Shown in pieces: positions 48,191-58,325 of a stretch of 64,000 nucleotides of DNA (position 1 is the stretch's first letter; each line of letters starts with the position of its first letter). The notes beneath the pieces were generated by a model, which was not told the origin of the DNA, did not search any database, and was given only the letters and a program-made list of their open reading frames with translations. This DNA is from Anthracocystis setariae. Taxonomy: Eukaryota; Basidiomycota; Ustilaginomycetes; Ustilaginales; Ustilaginaceae. The stretch lies in the NCBI GenBank assembly GCA_928724745.1, contig CAKMXJ010000007.1:62001-126000 (forward strand), written 5' to 3'. The position numbers and the translations under genes were made by a program.

Positions 48191-48760
48191 TTACATTCCT
48201 TCTTCTTGTACAGTGGTGATCTGCCTGGAGGCTAGTCTGCATCCCACTGTGCAAGTCATGTCTTTGTGCGACTCCCGGTAGACAATCTGTGTCCTTCCGG
48301 ATGTTCCCTGACTCTGCTCGCCCTGATAGGACAAGCAGACCTTTGCATCTCTTGGGTTTTGAGCCTCAAGATCTGATTGGAGTTTCCCGTCACTCACTGG
48401 AGGTACCACAGTTGCTCCGTAGTGAGTCGGGAACTTCCTCAGTCCGATGGTACCTGTTGATCATATTTGCTGCATACATTGCCGGTGGCGTGAGTTCCTC
48501 CCGTGCTTGACTCTCGGTTGAAAACTTTTTCAACCGCCAAGCCCGTCGGTCTCCATGCAGTTCATTCCTGCGCATCGCCCATCGGGAAGATGTAACACTA
48601 ATTGCCGATATACTGAAATCATGATTTCCAACAGTGACTACCGCAAAATCATGAATTACATCTGCTCCAGACCGCAGCCAACCTGGCCTAGCCAGTCGAA
48701 TGTGGGTGGCTGGGAGCAGAAGGTTGCCTTTTTGTACGATGCAAATCATCTTGTAGAAAG

Positions 48761-48920
48761 CGAAAAAAGGAAAAAGTTGTGTTCGCATCCCACTGGTGGC
48801 TTCGAGGGGAGAAGCACCAGGGACCCATCGTCAGGCAACCCCGAGCGGATTTTCAGCAACACCATCACGGGTGGTTGCGGTGGCAGCCCGGACACAATTC
48901 TCGACTTTTACGATGTGAAT
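48761..48920. repeat. Palindromic GGGTGGG-type element, diverged copy 2
   Basis: The left end GCGAAAAAAGGAAAAAGTTG followed by TGTTCGCATCCCA and the right end ...GGACACAATTCTCGACTTTT with ACGATGTGAAT are diverged versions of the ends of the copies at 47680-47714 and 49048-49181. The interior differs, so the copy is old. Confidence 0.5.
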
Positions 48921-49047
48921 ATCACAAATCATGGTTTTCTATGTTTCAGCCAAATTTTTCTCGAGACCAACAGAACCAAGTCCAATTAGTCTTTGTCTAA
49001 AGACACTATTAGAGCAGATGATGAATCAAGCGCGTCTGAGTTGCTTT

Positions 49048-49181
49048 ACATTGGAAAAAAAGGCGGAAAGTTGCGTCCCCGAACCCATCCACTGACCCAC
49101 CCCGGGTGGTTTCGAGGTGGGTCCGCGCCGCACCCACCCGGGGTGGATTCGGGGACGCAACTCTCCGCTTTTTACAATGTG
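49048..49181. mobile_element. Palindromic MITE-like element, best-preserved copy
   Basis: A 134-bp element with terminal inverted repeats of about 37 bases. The left arm is ACATTGGAAAAAAAGGCGGA then AAGTTGCGTCCCCGAACCCA. The right arm mirrors it, ending ...CGGGGACGCAACTCTCCGC, TTTTTACAATGT. The middle is GGGTGG/CCACCC palindromic sequence. The whole unit could fold into one hairpin. Related ends occur at 47680-47714, 48761-48920 and 49206-49252. Confidence 0.7.
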
Positions 49182-49205
49182 CTTCGAGCTCAAGCGCTTG
49201 AATCA

Positions 49206-49252
49206 TATCGGAAAAAACGGAAAATTGAGTACGCGAACCCACCCCCGTACTC
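49206..49252. repeat. Half-copy of the palindromic element
   Basis: ATCGGAAAAAACGGAAAATTG followed by AGTACGCGAACCCACCCCC corresponds to the left terminal arm of this repeat family. The right half is absent. Confidence 0.55.
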
Positions 49253-49385
49253 ACACACTGTTTAGAGAGCAATCAATAAGAGCGATGGTTTCACACGTTT
49301 TATTGCAGATCTTGCTCGTATCGTGATTACAGTGATCGGGTCCTACGATCCTCCGATCCAGTCCTCGCCGTCGAAACCAAGCCAA

Positions 49386-49634
49386 TCAGGTTGAGCGTTG
49401 AACGAAGAAGGACACCATCTTGTCGCTGTCTTCGAACCCGTGAGAGAACAGCCGTGTTGAGCTGTCTGTTGGCAAGTCGCGATCGCTACCGGCCGTGTGA
49501 ACGATGGCCACCAAGCTGAGGCCAGACCGGTCGTGTTGGAGCTTGAGGGTGAGGGGAGAGAGCTCGACCCTCCAGGAAAACTCGGCCCAGACGTTGTAGG
49601 CGAGGAAGGCAAGAAATGCCACGACCCTGTTCAT
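49386..49634 (-). CDS. Small ORF with a hydrophobic N terminus (doubtful)
   Basis: 82 codons from an ATG at 49634. The N terminus MNRVVAFLAFLAYNVWAEFSW could be a short signal peptide, followed by a non-repetitive Ser/Leu/Asp-rich segment without Cys. Nothing else supports expression, no homologue is recognised, and the ORF lies inside transposon-derived DNA. Listed only because small secreted proteins matter in smut fungi. Confidence 0.2.
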   Translation of the reverse strand: MNRVVAFLAFLAYNVWAEFSWRVELSPLTLKLQHDRSGLSLVAIVHTAGSDRDLPTDSSTRLFSHGFEDSDKMVSFFVQRST

Positions 49635-49875
49635 CGTTCTTGTGTAGCTGTTGATGTCTTGATGCTTGATGTTGACGCTCTGTGCATAAGCAATGAGACA
49701 AGACAAGAAGCAAGCAAGAGGAGCTGCTTGGTCGAGAGCTGCCGACGTTGAGAAAAGCAAACGCAGAAGAGAGCTGCGGATGCGGAATCGAAGAGGCGGA
49801 AATCAACACCACAGGAGAGAGACACGTGTGTAAGATCGTGGGTGTTATGGCGACAACGACGACAACAACAACGAC

Positions 49876-49915
49876 GAGGAGGAGGAGGAGGAGGAGGAGG
49901 AGGAGGAGGGAGGAG
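49876..49915. repeat. GGA trinucleotide microsatellite
   Basis: About 11-12 GAG/GGA units followed by imperfect GGGAGGAGAGG. A complementary-type TCC tract lies at 49977-49999. Both fall in the gene-free region left of the transposase remnant. Confidence 0.8.
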
Positions 49916-50060
49916 AGGGAGCGGAAGCGTGCGGAAGCGTGAAGCCGCGGAAGCACGAGGAGCTCCACGTATCACGCTCCTCCTCCTCCTCCTCCTCCGC
50001 GAACAAGCGGTCCTTGTCATTGAAACTAGAGTGTGTCAAATCTTATTTGTGCGGAAAGCA

Positions 50061-50481
50061 TCAGAGGCTCTTCAGCCCAAGCAGCTTTCGGCCGTTGGCC
50101 ATGAAAGGCACTACAGCGAGCTGATGGGCATAGCTCTCGATGCCGACCACTCGCTCTTCTCCGTAGTCGTTGCCGTTGTCGACTGCAAGCCGAATCCCCA
50201 TGCCGCAGATGAGCTCTCGACTGGGGTGGTGGCGACCAAGCACATCCAAAGGCTCTTCCACAAGCAATCGGATGTGCATGAACGTCAGCGACACAACGTC
50301 GAGCGCAGCTGCAGACGGCCGAAGAGACTTGGTAAAGATCCAAAGTATCTTCGCCGGCCGCAGCACATCATCGATCGCGACGAGGCACCAGCAGTTCCGT
50401 CGATTGTCACGCCCGCCTTGCCCAACACCACCGACCTTGACATCGCGCGGAGTTCTATTCATGGTGGTGGTACGAATGAAA
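50061..50481 (-). pseudogene. C-terminal piece of the Tnp2-type transposase, cut off by the retroelement
   Basis: About 140 codons ending at TGA (50061-50063). Read from the retroelement boundary at 50481 towards 50061, the frame continues the frame of the transposase on the other side of the retroelement (58695-61944) if one copy of the short target duplication is removed. It includes CWCLVAIDDVLRPAKILWIF and ends FMANGRKLLGLKSL, the kind of C-terminal domain seen after the catalytic region in basidiomycete Tnp2-like proteins. It has no start of its own next to the catalytic part and is presumably non-functional. Confidence 0.7.
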
Positions 50482-50839
50482 TGTTATGCTCCTGGGGTCT
50501 TAGAACCTCGGAACGTGGCGGTGCGTCTGTGTTGAGGCCAGGGGCGTGGTACCGGGTGTTGCTCCCGGGATCGTTGCCAAGATAGCGGAGCGGGCGAGCG
50601 GGAGATCGGGAGAAGGTCTGATATTTCCACCTACTAGAGTGAGTAAGCTAAAATACAATCGACGTCCTGTCGTGAGTGTGGTGGACTTAGGACGTGAGAT
50701 TATGTGGCCTCCCGGATACCCCCCGGGTGATGCCGCAGTCTGCCCCCGATCCCCGATCCGGGCGTCATCGGGGGGACCACTCCTGCCCGCTCTGATACTG
50801 AAACCAATCACTAACTCTCCCGATATCCCAATCATAACA
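50482..50839 (-). repeat. 3' LTR of the chromovirus
   Basis: 358 bp bounded by TGTTATG ... CATAACA on the plus strand (7-bp inverted ends). It appears identical to the copy at 58337-58694. It contains TACAATCGAC (50654-50663), the sequence complementary to the inferred transcript start used for self-priming. Confidence 0.95.
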
Positions 50840-50842
50840 TTA

Positions 50843-50853
50843 CCCCCCCCCCC
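50843..50853 (-). other. Polypurine tract (plus-strand primer site)
   Basis: A run of 11 C on the plus strand, so 11 G in element sense, three bases upstream of the 3' LTR and preceded by CCTTCCC. Its position is that expected for the polypurine tract that primes second-strand synthesis. Confidence 0.65.
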
Positions 50854-51026
50854 GGGAAGGCCGACGTCCTCGTGGCCTTTTGGTACTCCCGGGTCTTAAG
50901 CTCCACCCGGGAGGTCCCCGGGCCCACCACGCGTGGTCCGCGCTGAGAACAAAGGAGTCAGGAACGGACGCTTTGTGTGCCTGGCGGGACGTGCGCGGTG
51001 GGCTGAGCGCTGGCTTCTATTTCGCA

Positions 51027-51032
51027 TATAAG
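51027..51032 (+). promoter_or_regulatory. TATA box of the antisense gene
   Basis: TATAAG within GCATATAAGACC, 83 bases upstream of the ATG at 51115 and followed by a CT-rich leader (TTCCTTCCCTTCCCCCACAA). The spacing and CT-rich start region look like a normal fungal polymerase II promoter located inside the retroelement just inside the 3' LTR. Confidence 0.6.
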
Positions 51033-51114
51033 ACCCGGCTCTCTACCGTTCCTGGTTCCTTCCCTTCCCCCACAACCTCGTTCCTCAAGATTCGGAACAC
51101 TAACTTCAGCCAAG

Positions 51115-53047
51115 ATGCCCGGTAAGTACTGTTCGGGACCCGGAGAGTGGCGTGGACCGTACTAACGTCTTCTTCTTTTTATTTTTTTTTTTTTTTCTGA
51201 CAGCAACCAGATCTTCCGCCCGGCGAGGCGGCTCCGGTGCCGGGGTGTCGGGAGGCTCTGCCCCCGCCCCTGGCAACAGCAATGACGTGGACGAGTCCCG
51301 GGGCGTGAGTGCCCCGGAGGTAGTGGACGAGTCCCGGGGCGTGAGTGCCCCGGAGGGTGTGGACGAGTCGGGTCGCTATGTGGCCCAAGAGGGAGACGTA
51401 GTCTCCCTGTATGTGAATGAGTCCCCCGTGCTCCCGCGCGGGGAAGCTGGCCCCGATTTGGTCCCGGGCGTCCAGGGCGTGGACGAGTCCCCGGCACAGG
51501 CTTCGGCCGCGTGTCGGGAAGTTGGGCAGCAGGCTCCCGGGCTCCCGGGCCCAGAAGCCAGCACCGCGATGGTCCCTTCCAGTGGGACTGTCCCCGGGCC
51601 CTCGAACGTGGCCGCCCCGACTTCCGGGGCTGGCGTAGCGATCGGGGATCCCGGGAGGCTGGCAGGTCTGGTCCGGGAGGTCAGGGCACGGGGAACCCCT
51701 CCCGCCTCGGAGGGGTATGGGCACTGTTGGTCTTGCGCCAACAGTAAGAAGAAACCCCACCCCCAGTGCTCCCTGGGGTACGCGCATCGGGACGTCGGGG
51801 GTCCGGAGGACCCCCGGGACGGCCAGCATGCTGCGTGCGAGAGGTGCCATGCCGCGGGGTATCCCTGCGACTGGCAAGGGCGCGTCCCGGACATCACGGG
51901 ACGTCAGGAGGGCGGCTTCCTGATGGAAGCCTATCTTGTCCTCCGGGCCCGGGGTGTACGTCCTAACCCCCGGGATGCCCTTTACTTCCTTCTCGGCGGC
52001 AGACCTGCCGGGGTATCTGGCGGCCGAGTACGCTCCCGCGCGTGCTCGGTACGAGGCTCGGCGCCAGGCCAAGGTGGGCACTCGTCCCCGGGCCCCCCGA
52101 GTCCCCCCGCTGGGCCGTCTTCCGGTGCGGGCGGCAGTGCCCCGGGCTCCCGGCCCCCTCGGGGTCAAAGGGGGTGGAAACAAACCACCCTCATCCCCGA
52201 TGCTCCCCTGGCCCTGCGCCAGGTGTGTCCCTTCGATGCCCCGGGGGGACCAACATCTGGCCGGGGCCCGGGAGGCGGCATCCCACGCGGCGGGAGTCAT
52301 CGCCGCGTTGGTGCAGGTCCTTCGCCGGACCGCTGCCGTGGGAGCGGAGAGGCGTCTCGAGTGGTCCTCTCGGGACGAGAGCATCCTCCGGTACCTGGAG
52401 GGTGTGAGTGGTGCTTTTGAGAGCATCACCCGGGAGCTTGGCGTCCCGCCACCTCCCCCGCCCCCGATGGTGCCTGCGCCTGCCCCTGCCCCTGTCCCGG
52501 TTCCCGCCCCCGCCCCTGCTCGCGTGGCGGCTCCCCCGCGGCCCAATGCTGAAGCTGGGCCGTCCCCACGCCGGGGTTCCCCTCCCCCCGGGATACGCTC
52601 CGGCCACCCCCGGAGTTGGCGCGTGCCAAAAGGCAGCGTCCCGGGACGCCAACGCGGGAGCGAGCTCCCCGGGCTAGTGGCTCTCGGCCACAGACGGGAG
52701 GAAAGCGCCCTCCGCAGTCGGGGGGTAAGCGCCTCCCGGGGAGCTTCCAAACGGGCGGGAAGCGTCTCCCGGTGGGTGGACTCCGCCCTCCCTCTCCCGA
52801 GCCGGAGAGGCGTGCCCAGCGCCGCCGTGCTCAGGCGGTGGTGCGGGACATGCGGGCCCCGATCCGTGCCCGTCGTCGGGGCAGCTCCCGGGAAGACTCC
52901 CGGGGCGAGTCCCGCGGCGAGGAGTCCTCGGGGGCGGAGGACCAGAGCCGGGAGTCCGGGGAGGACTCTGACGAGGATGTGGTGATGGTGGACTCGGACG
53001 TATACGAGTCCCGTCCTCGCACCCCTCCGCGTCGGGGGCGTCGATAG
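51115..53047 (+). CDS. Antisense accessory gene of the chromovirus, spliced, frames broken
   Basis: Exon 1 is ATGCCCG (51115-51121). Exon 2 starts at 51204 and reads ATRSSARRGGSGAG. Two DESRGVSAPE-type repeats follow. A six-Cys cluster sits at about residues 177-224: C-x2-C-x10-C-x22-C-x2-C-x6-C, resembling an expanded Zn2Cys6 module. Beyond it the protein continues in other frames: DLPGYLAAEYAPARARYEARRQ, a Pro/Ala-rich segment, and an acidic tail SGEDSDEDVVMVDSDVY ... RRGRR with TAG at 53045. Moving between frames needs one base less at about 51951-51971 and two less at about 52584-52611, all C/G runs. It lies between the chromodomain and 3' LTR, opposite to pol. Function unknown; it might bind nucleic acid or regulate the element. 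Confidence 0.55.
51122..51203 (+). other. Intron of the antisense gene
   Basis: 82 bases: GTAAGT donor (51122), perfect branch-site TACTAAC (51160-51166), then a T-rich polypyrimidine tract and acceptor CTGACAG (to 51203). All four splice signals are in canonical order, and removing the intron joins the ATG exon to the long frame. Confidence 0.75.
51287..51370 (+). repeat. 36-bp in-frame tandem repeat
   Basis: Two full units and one partial unit of 36 bp starting GTGGACGAGTCCCGGGG, giving repeated DESRGVSAPE peptides in the antisense gene product. Confidence 0.85.
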
Positions 53048-53398
53048 GCCCCCGGGAGCCATGTTCTGTCGTGTGTCCGGGGTCATTAGGATCCCGGGAA
53101 TAAGATTGTGTTTACCCCGAGTTCCCGCGTGTTGAGTGTGTGTGTGCGTGTGTGAGAGTGAGGGTAAGAGTGTGGGCGTGTGTGTGAGTGTGTCAGCGAG
53201 TCTTCTGTCCCCCGGGTACGGTGGCCGGGTCGGGAAGTCGACCGGGACGAGCTGAGTGTGCCGGGGCGCATGGCTCCCGACTACTGGCCCGCTTTCCGGG
53301 TCGGGACAGTGCGTCGCCCGTTCCCTCGCCGGTGCTTCCCACGGTGACCGCGCTGGTTGCTCCCGCGCTGGCGTCCGGGAGGCGGGGGCAGCTAGGAG
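53048..53398. other. Spacer between the antisense gene and pol
   Basis: 351 bases between two converging 3' ends within the retroelement. It contains GGGAATAAGATTG near 53096 (possible polyadenylation-like signal) and a GT-rich microsatellite (about 53132-53192). No gene seen. Confidence 0.5.
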
Positions 53399-54278
53399 TC
53401 AGCAGCCCCGGGCGCTAACTTGGCTCCCGGACTGCCGCTGGTGGAATTCCTGGAGCAGTTCCTGGCTATTCTCTAAGTGAACCGCTGGCTCCCACGTGGG
53501 TTGGGTGTAGCCTGCCCACTTAACTTGGTACTGCCGCCCCCGACGTGTCTCGCGGGAAGCCAAGATATCTTCCACTTCGAAGTCCTGCCGGTCGTCCTCC
53601 AGGCGCCGGGACGTCGGGGCGTGCTCGGAGGGCCGGGTATCCGGGGAGTGCGGTTCCAGGAGACTGACGTGGAACACCGGGTGAATTTTCCAGGCGGGCG
53701 GGAGGTCCAGCTTGTAAGCCCGGGAGCCTACCGCCTGGAGAACACGAAACGGTCCCGCTAGCGGGTTCCCTAACTTCCGGGAGGGACGATCTTGTCGGAG
53801 ATGTCGGGTGCGGAGCAGCACCATATCACCCCCGGAAAAAGACCGGTCCATCCTGGAACGGTTTGCGTACTTGGACATTAGGGTGGCGGCGTGGTTGATG
53901 TTGGCTTGGCAGTGCTGTAGAAGCTCCCGGAACACCGAATCGGACGGCGGGGTACCATCCGGGGAGAGGGGCGGGGAGCCGGGGAGGGTTTTTGGGGTGA
54001 ATCCAAACAAGGGTAGGGTGGCCGGGAGCCCGGTAGTAGCTGACACCCGATTGTTAAGCGTAAGTTGGGCGTACGGCAGCCAGGCAGCCCAGTCGTCTTG
54101 CTGGTAGTTGACATAGAATCGGAGGAAAACTTCGAGATTTTGGTTAACACGCTCGGTTTGGCCATCGGTTTGGGGATGATAGGCTGTGGAGAGGGCCGGG
54201 GTGGTTCCGAGGGCCGTTAAAATGTCTTTCCACAGGGATGCTACAAAAGTGCGCCCCCGGTCCGACACGATAGTGTCC
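53399..54278 (-). pseudogene. pol 3' segment: integrase C-terminal half and chromodomain
   Basis: It continues the integrase after a frame break at 54279-54282. It starts DTIVSDRGRTFVASLWKDIL (second catalytic Asp), then AYHPQTDGQTERVNQNLEVF with the catalytic Glu, and the GPY/F-like region FSGGDMVLLRTRHLR ... KLGNPLAGPFRVL. The C-terminal chromodomain is FEVEDILASRETRRGRQYQV with KWAGYTQPTWEP. The chromodomain probably directs integration to particular chromatin. It would be part of one Gag-Pol polyprotein in an intact element. Confidence 0.88.
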
Positions 54279-54279
54279 G

Positions 54280-55565
54280 GGGAGCCCAAAATAGGCAAAG
54301 ACGCGGGAGAACAGCATGTGGGCGAGATCTTTGGCTGTATCGGATTTCCGAGCCGGGAGGAAGAGGGAGTACTTGGTGAGGCGATCGACGACGACGAGGA
54401 TGGAGTCGAATGCAAGACCACCGGCCCGGGAAACCGGGAGACCCTCAATATGATCCATGGTGATGGTTCCGAACGGCCGGGACGGGGCGTCGAGCGGGAG
54501 CAGCAGTCCGTAGGGCTTATGCCGGGGCGCTTTGGCGCGCTTACAGGCTCCACAGGTCCGAACGTACTCCGTGACATCGTGCCTGAGCTTGGGCCAGGAG
54601 TGGTGACGGCGGACTAGTTCGAGTGTAGCGGCCACTCCCGGGTGTCCCGCCGTCGGGTGGTCGTGATAGCGTGCCAGGATTTGTCTCACTTCGGCGGGGG
54701 ACGTGGGACTGGTCGGGAGAGGGTCGGGGCCCGGGGCTACGTCCGATATCCGGTGCGCAGCCGGTGTTCGTTGTTCCGCCAGCCCGAGATCTTGGAACAG
54801 GTAAGGGGGTAGGAGGACCGCGACGTTAGAGGGGTCATGCTGATGATTGGTGGTGGTGGTGTTGGGATGACCATCGGAGCGCCGGGACAGCGCGCCCGGG
54901 CGGGTTGCCTGGGTCCCGGGTCGGTACGTGATGGTAAACGTGAACTCCCCGAGAGCCATGCTCCACCGGGCCTGCCGCCTGTTAAGTTGCCGTTTCGTTT
55001 GGAAATATTGGAGGGCCTGGTGGTCGGTGAGCACCTCAAACGGCTCCTGGAGCCCGTGGAGATAATGTCTCCATTCCTGCAACGCGTCCACGATCGCTAG
55101 GAGCTCCTTATCGTGTATTTCGTAATTGCGCTCTGCGGGCTGCATTTTTCGCGACCAATAGGCTACCGGGTGAAGCCGGTGGGTCGAGGGCCGGGGTGCG
55201 GCCCCGGGGTCGGTTCCTGGGATGGCATACCACTGGGAGAGTACGGCAGCCACGACGTAATCGCTAGCATCTGTCTCGACCACGGTAAGCCGGGAAGGGT
55301 CGAAGTGTTGTAGGATTGGAGCAGCAGTGAAGGCTTCTTTGAGGCGGGTGAACGCTTCCCGCTCCCGAGGCTCCAAGTTGATCTTACCGGCGGCCTTGTT
55401 CTTGAGCCGATCGGTGAGCGGGGATGCCACCCGGGAGTAGTGGCGGATAAAACGACGATAGAAGTTGGCAAACCCTAGGAAAACCTGGATGTCCCGGATG
55501 GTGACCGGTTCTGGCCAGGACGTCACCGCGTCCACTTTACCGGGGTCCATGCTGATCCCTCCGGG
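54280..55565 (-). pseudogene. pol middle segment: RNase H and integrase N-terminal half
   Basis: In element order: RT thumb/connection (PEPVTIRDIQVFLGFANFYR), RNase H (VVETDASDYVVAAVLSQW; DKELLAIVDALQEW; TDHQALQYF), then integrase HHCC zinc finger (HPGVAATLELVRRHHSWPKL ... CGACKRAK) and the first catalytic Asp of the core (TITMDHIEGLP). The usual ADALSRR of RNase H reads PGALSRR here, so its last catalytic Asp appears replaced by Gly. Both ends are frame breaks: two extra C near 55563-55626 and one near 54279-54282. Confidence 0.88.
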
Positions 55566-55567
55566 GG

Positions 55568-58289
55568 CTGACCCGGTACCCGAGGAATTCGACGGACGAG
55601 GTCCTGAAGTCGCATTTTTCCGGGGGCACAGTACAGCTTGTGGTCCCGGAGGCGCCTTAGCACCTCCCGGACGTGAGAGGTGTGTTCTGCGGGGTCACCC
55701 GAAAATATGAGGATATCGTCCAAATACACTATCACCGTGACATCCAAGAGGTCGTGGAGGACGTGGTTCATAAGACGCTGGAAGGTAGACGGAGCGTTAC
55801 ATAGTCCAAAAGGCATAACTAAGTATTCGTAGCTCCCGTACCTGGTCCGGAAGGCTGTTTTCCATTCGTCGCCCTCCGCGATGCGGACCAGATTGTAGGC
55901 CCCCTTAAGATCTAATTTCGTGTAAATCTTAGCCCGGGAGAGGCAGTCCAGGTGCTCGGAGATCAGGGGAATCGGGTACTTGTCTTTGACGGTGATGCTG
56001 TTGAGGGCCCGGTAGTCGACGCAAAGGCGGAGTTTGCCATCTTTCTTCGGGACGAAGATGATAGGGGCGGCTGCCGGGCTCTTGGATGGCCGGATGAATC
56101 CTATCTCAAGCATCTTATCAAGATAGGTCTTAAGTTCCTCCATTTCTCTCCCGGAGAGAGAGTATAGCGCGCCATGGGGGATCTGGGCTCCGGGAAGGAG
56201 GTTAATCTGGTGGTCGTGAGGCCGGCGAGGCGGTAGCACGTCGGCGTTGGCCTCATCGAACACGTCCGAGAAGTCCCGGTACTCCTCCGGGAGGCCTGGG
56301 GCCCGGGGTGGCTCCAAGGGACTAGGGTGGATAGCGAAACAGTTCTCCCCCGGGACGGGATCCTGTCCATTGGTAAGCAGCGGAGGGCCGGTAGGTTGAA
56401 CCGGGGTGGTGGCGTAACCCCCTCCTCCCGGGAGCGGGAAGTGCATGGTTTGGGTTTGATAGTTGAGTACCGGTTCGGTCCTTTCAATCCAATCCATTCC
56501 GAGGATGATATCATAATCGGAGATGCGGGGTGCGACATAGAATTGATGATTCGGGGTAACCGGGACTCCCGCAAGGCTGACCGATGCCCTGAGAGTGTGG
56601 GTAATAGCCTCTGAGCGGGAATCGAAAGTTGCCGTGCGCACCGGGGCCTGGAGGGCCTCCGGGACGCCCACCTCCCGCTCCAGCATGGCCCTGTCCACAA
56701 AAGAAGCGGTAGCGCCCCCGTCAATTAGGGCCCGGGCCCGGCACCCGGCCAGCGTGACCCAGCACTCATACACCGGGATGCTGGGGTGTCGGTGTACCCG
56801 GATGGTGTCCCCACTGATCACCGGCTCGGCGGGAGGGATGAGGGCCGCTACGTGGCTCCTGAGATCCACGAGTCCCGGATCCTGGCGAAGTTGGGCGATG
56901 TTGGCCCTCACCGGGGGAGATTGAGGATGGTCGGTGGACTCGGGGTCCCACTCCGGGTCATAGGACAGGATGGAACGGTCATCAGGTAGGTCATCCTCGC
57001 CATTGATGGGTGTGGCTTCGTCTTCCCCGGACCACCGGGTCTCCGGGACGTCCGGGACCAGGGGTTGGACCAAAAGCTCGCCGTTGGCGGGGTCCAGGAT
57101 AGCCACGTTGGCCCGGAGGGGCCGAGTCTGGGCGGCCTTTGGGCAGTCCCGGACTGCGTGAGGGCCCCCGCACCCGTAGCAGAGGTTGTTTTCCCGACGG
57201 TACTTGCGGACCTCGTCGGGGAGCTCCCGGCTGGCCAGCCCGGGGCGGGGCGGATCACCCCGCTTGTTGGGGGCCTCGCGACGGGGTACCGTCGAATTGG
57301 GTGAGCGACCGCCCCGAAGTTCGGGGCGGCGTTCCGGGCGACCCGGGGTGTCCGAGTGACCCGGGGTCACCAAGCCGATTTCGTACATTCGCTGCTCGGT
57401 TCGGATAGCGGTGTCAATGTACTCGTGCAGGTCGTAGGTCTCCACGTGGAGGAGCTTCTGCCGGAGGCTCTCCCGGAGGCTAAGCTGGAAAGTCGTCAGC
57501 AATTGCTGATTATCGGTAGCGTTAGCCTTGGTGGCTAGGGCCAAGAACTCGGCAGCGTGAGCGCTGACGCTTCCCGATTGGCGCAGCCGCTGGAGCTTGA
57601 CCCGGGCGGTGTGTCCCGGGTTAGGATCCCCGTAGGTGCGGCGGAGATCGGCGCAGAACGTGTCCCACTTGTGGAACAGGTTGATTTCCGGGCGGGCCTG
57701 GCGCAGGTTGCGGAGCCGCTCCCGGGGTACACCCGAGATATGGGCTAGGGCCCATAAGACACGGCGGGGGTCGGAGGGGAAGCGTGCCGGGTTAAGATCG
57801 AAATGGAGGGTGCATTGTTCGATGAAAGCCTCCAGCTCGTCGCGCTTACCGTCCCAGGAGGGGGCGGCAACGCTAACTTCCGGGGTCTTGACCCGGGAAG
57901 AATGGTCCTCCGTAAGGTCCCAGTTGGGAGCCACGACGGGAGCTCCCGGGGGCACCGGCTGGGGATTGGACCCGCGCTCGCCCATAAGGCGAGTAGCGCG
58001 GGCGTACCTTTCCTCCGAGGTCTCGCGTTCCGGAAAGGGGTCTCCCGGGTGCTCCATGGGCGGAAGGCCCGGTTCTGCCGGGGTCGGGACGGCGGGGTCG
58101 GGGGCTCGGCCGCTGTTGAGCAGCCGGATCTGGTCGGCCAATCCTCCGACCAGGGCGGTTAGGCTCTGCACGGCGGCGACTAGCCCCTGGACGGGGTCGC
58201 CTCCTGAATCGGGACTTTCGGGGGTAGGGGCTGCCCGAACTCGTAACTGAGTCCGGGGAGCCGGGACGATGCTGGCTACGGGTTTGCAT
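55568..58289 (-). pseudogene. gag - protease - reverse transcriptase segment
   Basis: An ATG at 58289 gives MQTRSQHRPGS, a typical gag start, but it is in a different frame from the main gag-pol frame (TTG-initiated ORF from 58318). Dropping one base of the CCCC/GGGG run at 58255-58258 joins them. The main frame has a gag capsid region (WDGKRDELEAFIEQCTLHF ... DLHEYIDTAIRTEQRM), knuckle CYGCGGPHAVRDC, protease RALIDGGATASF (Ser of the usual DSG replaced by Gly), and RT with LCVDYRALNSITVKDKYPIP, MPFGLCNAPSTFQRLM and VIVYLDDILIFS. It ends by frameshift at 55622-55626. Gag and Pol would be one polyprotein, as in Tf1. Confidence 0.9.
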
Positions 58290-58325
58290 GGTAGCTGGAG
58301 TCTCCGCGTTGGTGGCAACGGGGAG

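Larger units (their letters stand above)
47270..50060. other. Repeat-rich DNA without supported genes
   Basis: Apart from the short inverted-repeat elements listed separately, no gene with recognisable domains is seen. ORFs of 60-165 codons run through the palindromes and microsatellites. 47236-47304 has an intron-like look (GTACGTCTC ... CTCACAG), but no coherent exon context was found. The right part (49300-50060) probably includes the terminal region of the Tnp2-type transposon whose ORF ends at 50061. Confidence 0.4.

Noticed and set aside
47595..49252. CRISPR-like or regularly spaced repeat array
   Set aside because: The repeats are palindromic transposon-like units with irregular spacing in a eukaryotic genome; no array structure.
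51179..53086. 635-codon minus-strand ORF between chromodomain and 3' LTR
   Set aside because: At first sight a retroelement accessory ORF on the pol strand. It is Arg/Gly/Pro-rich without motifs, whereas the plus strand has TATA box, splice signals, Cys cluster and acidic tail. It is treated as the shadow, though a real product cannot be fully excluded.
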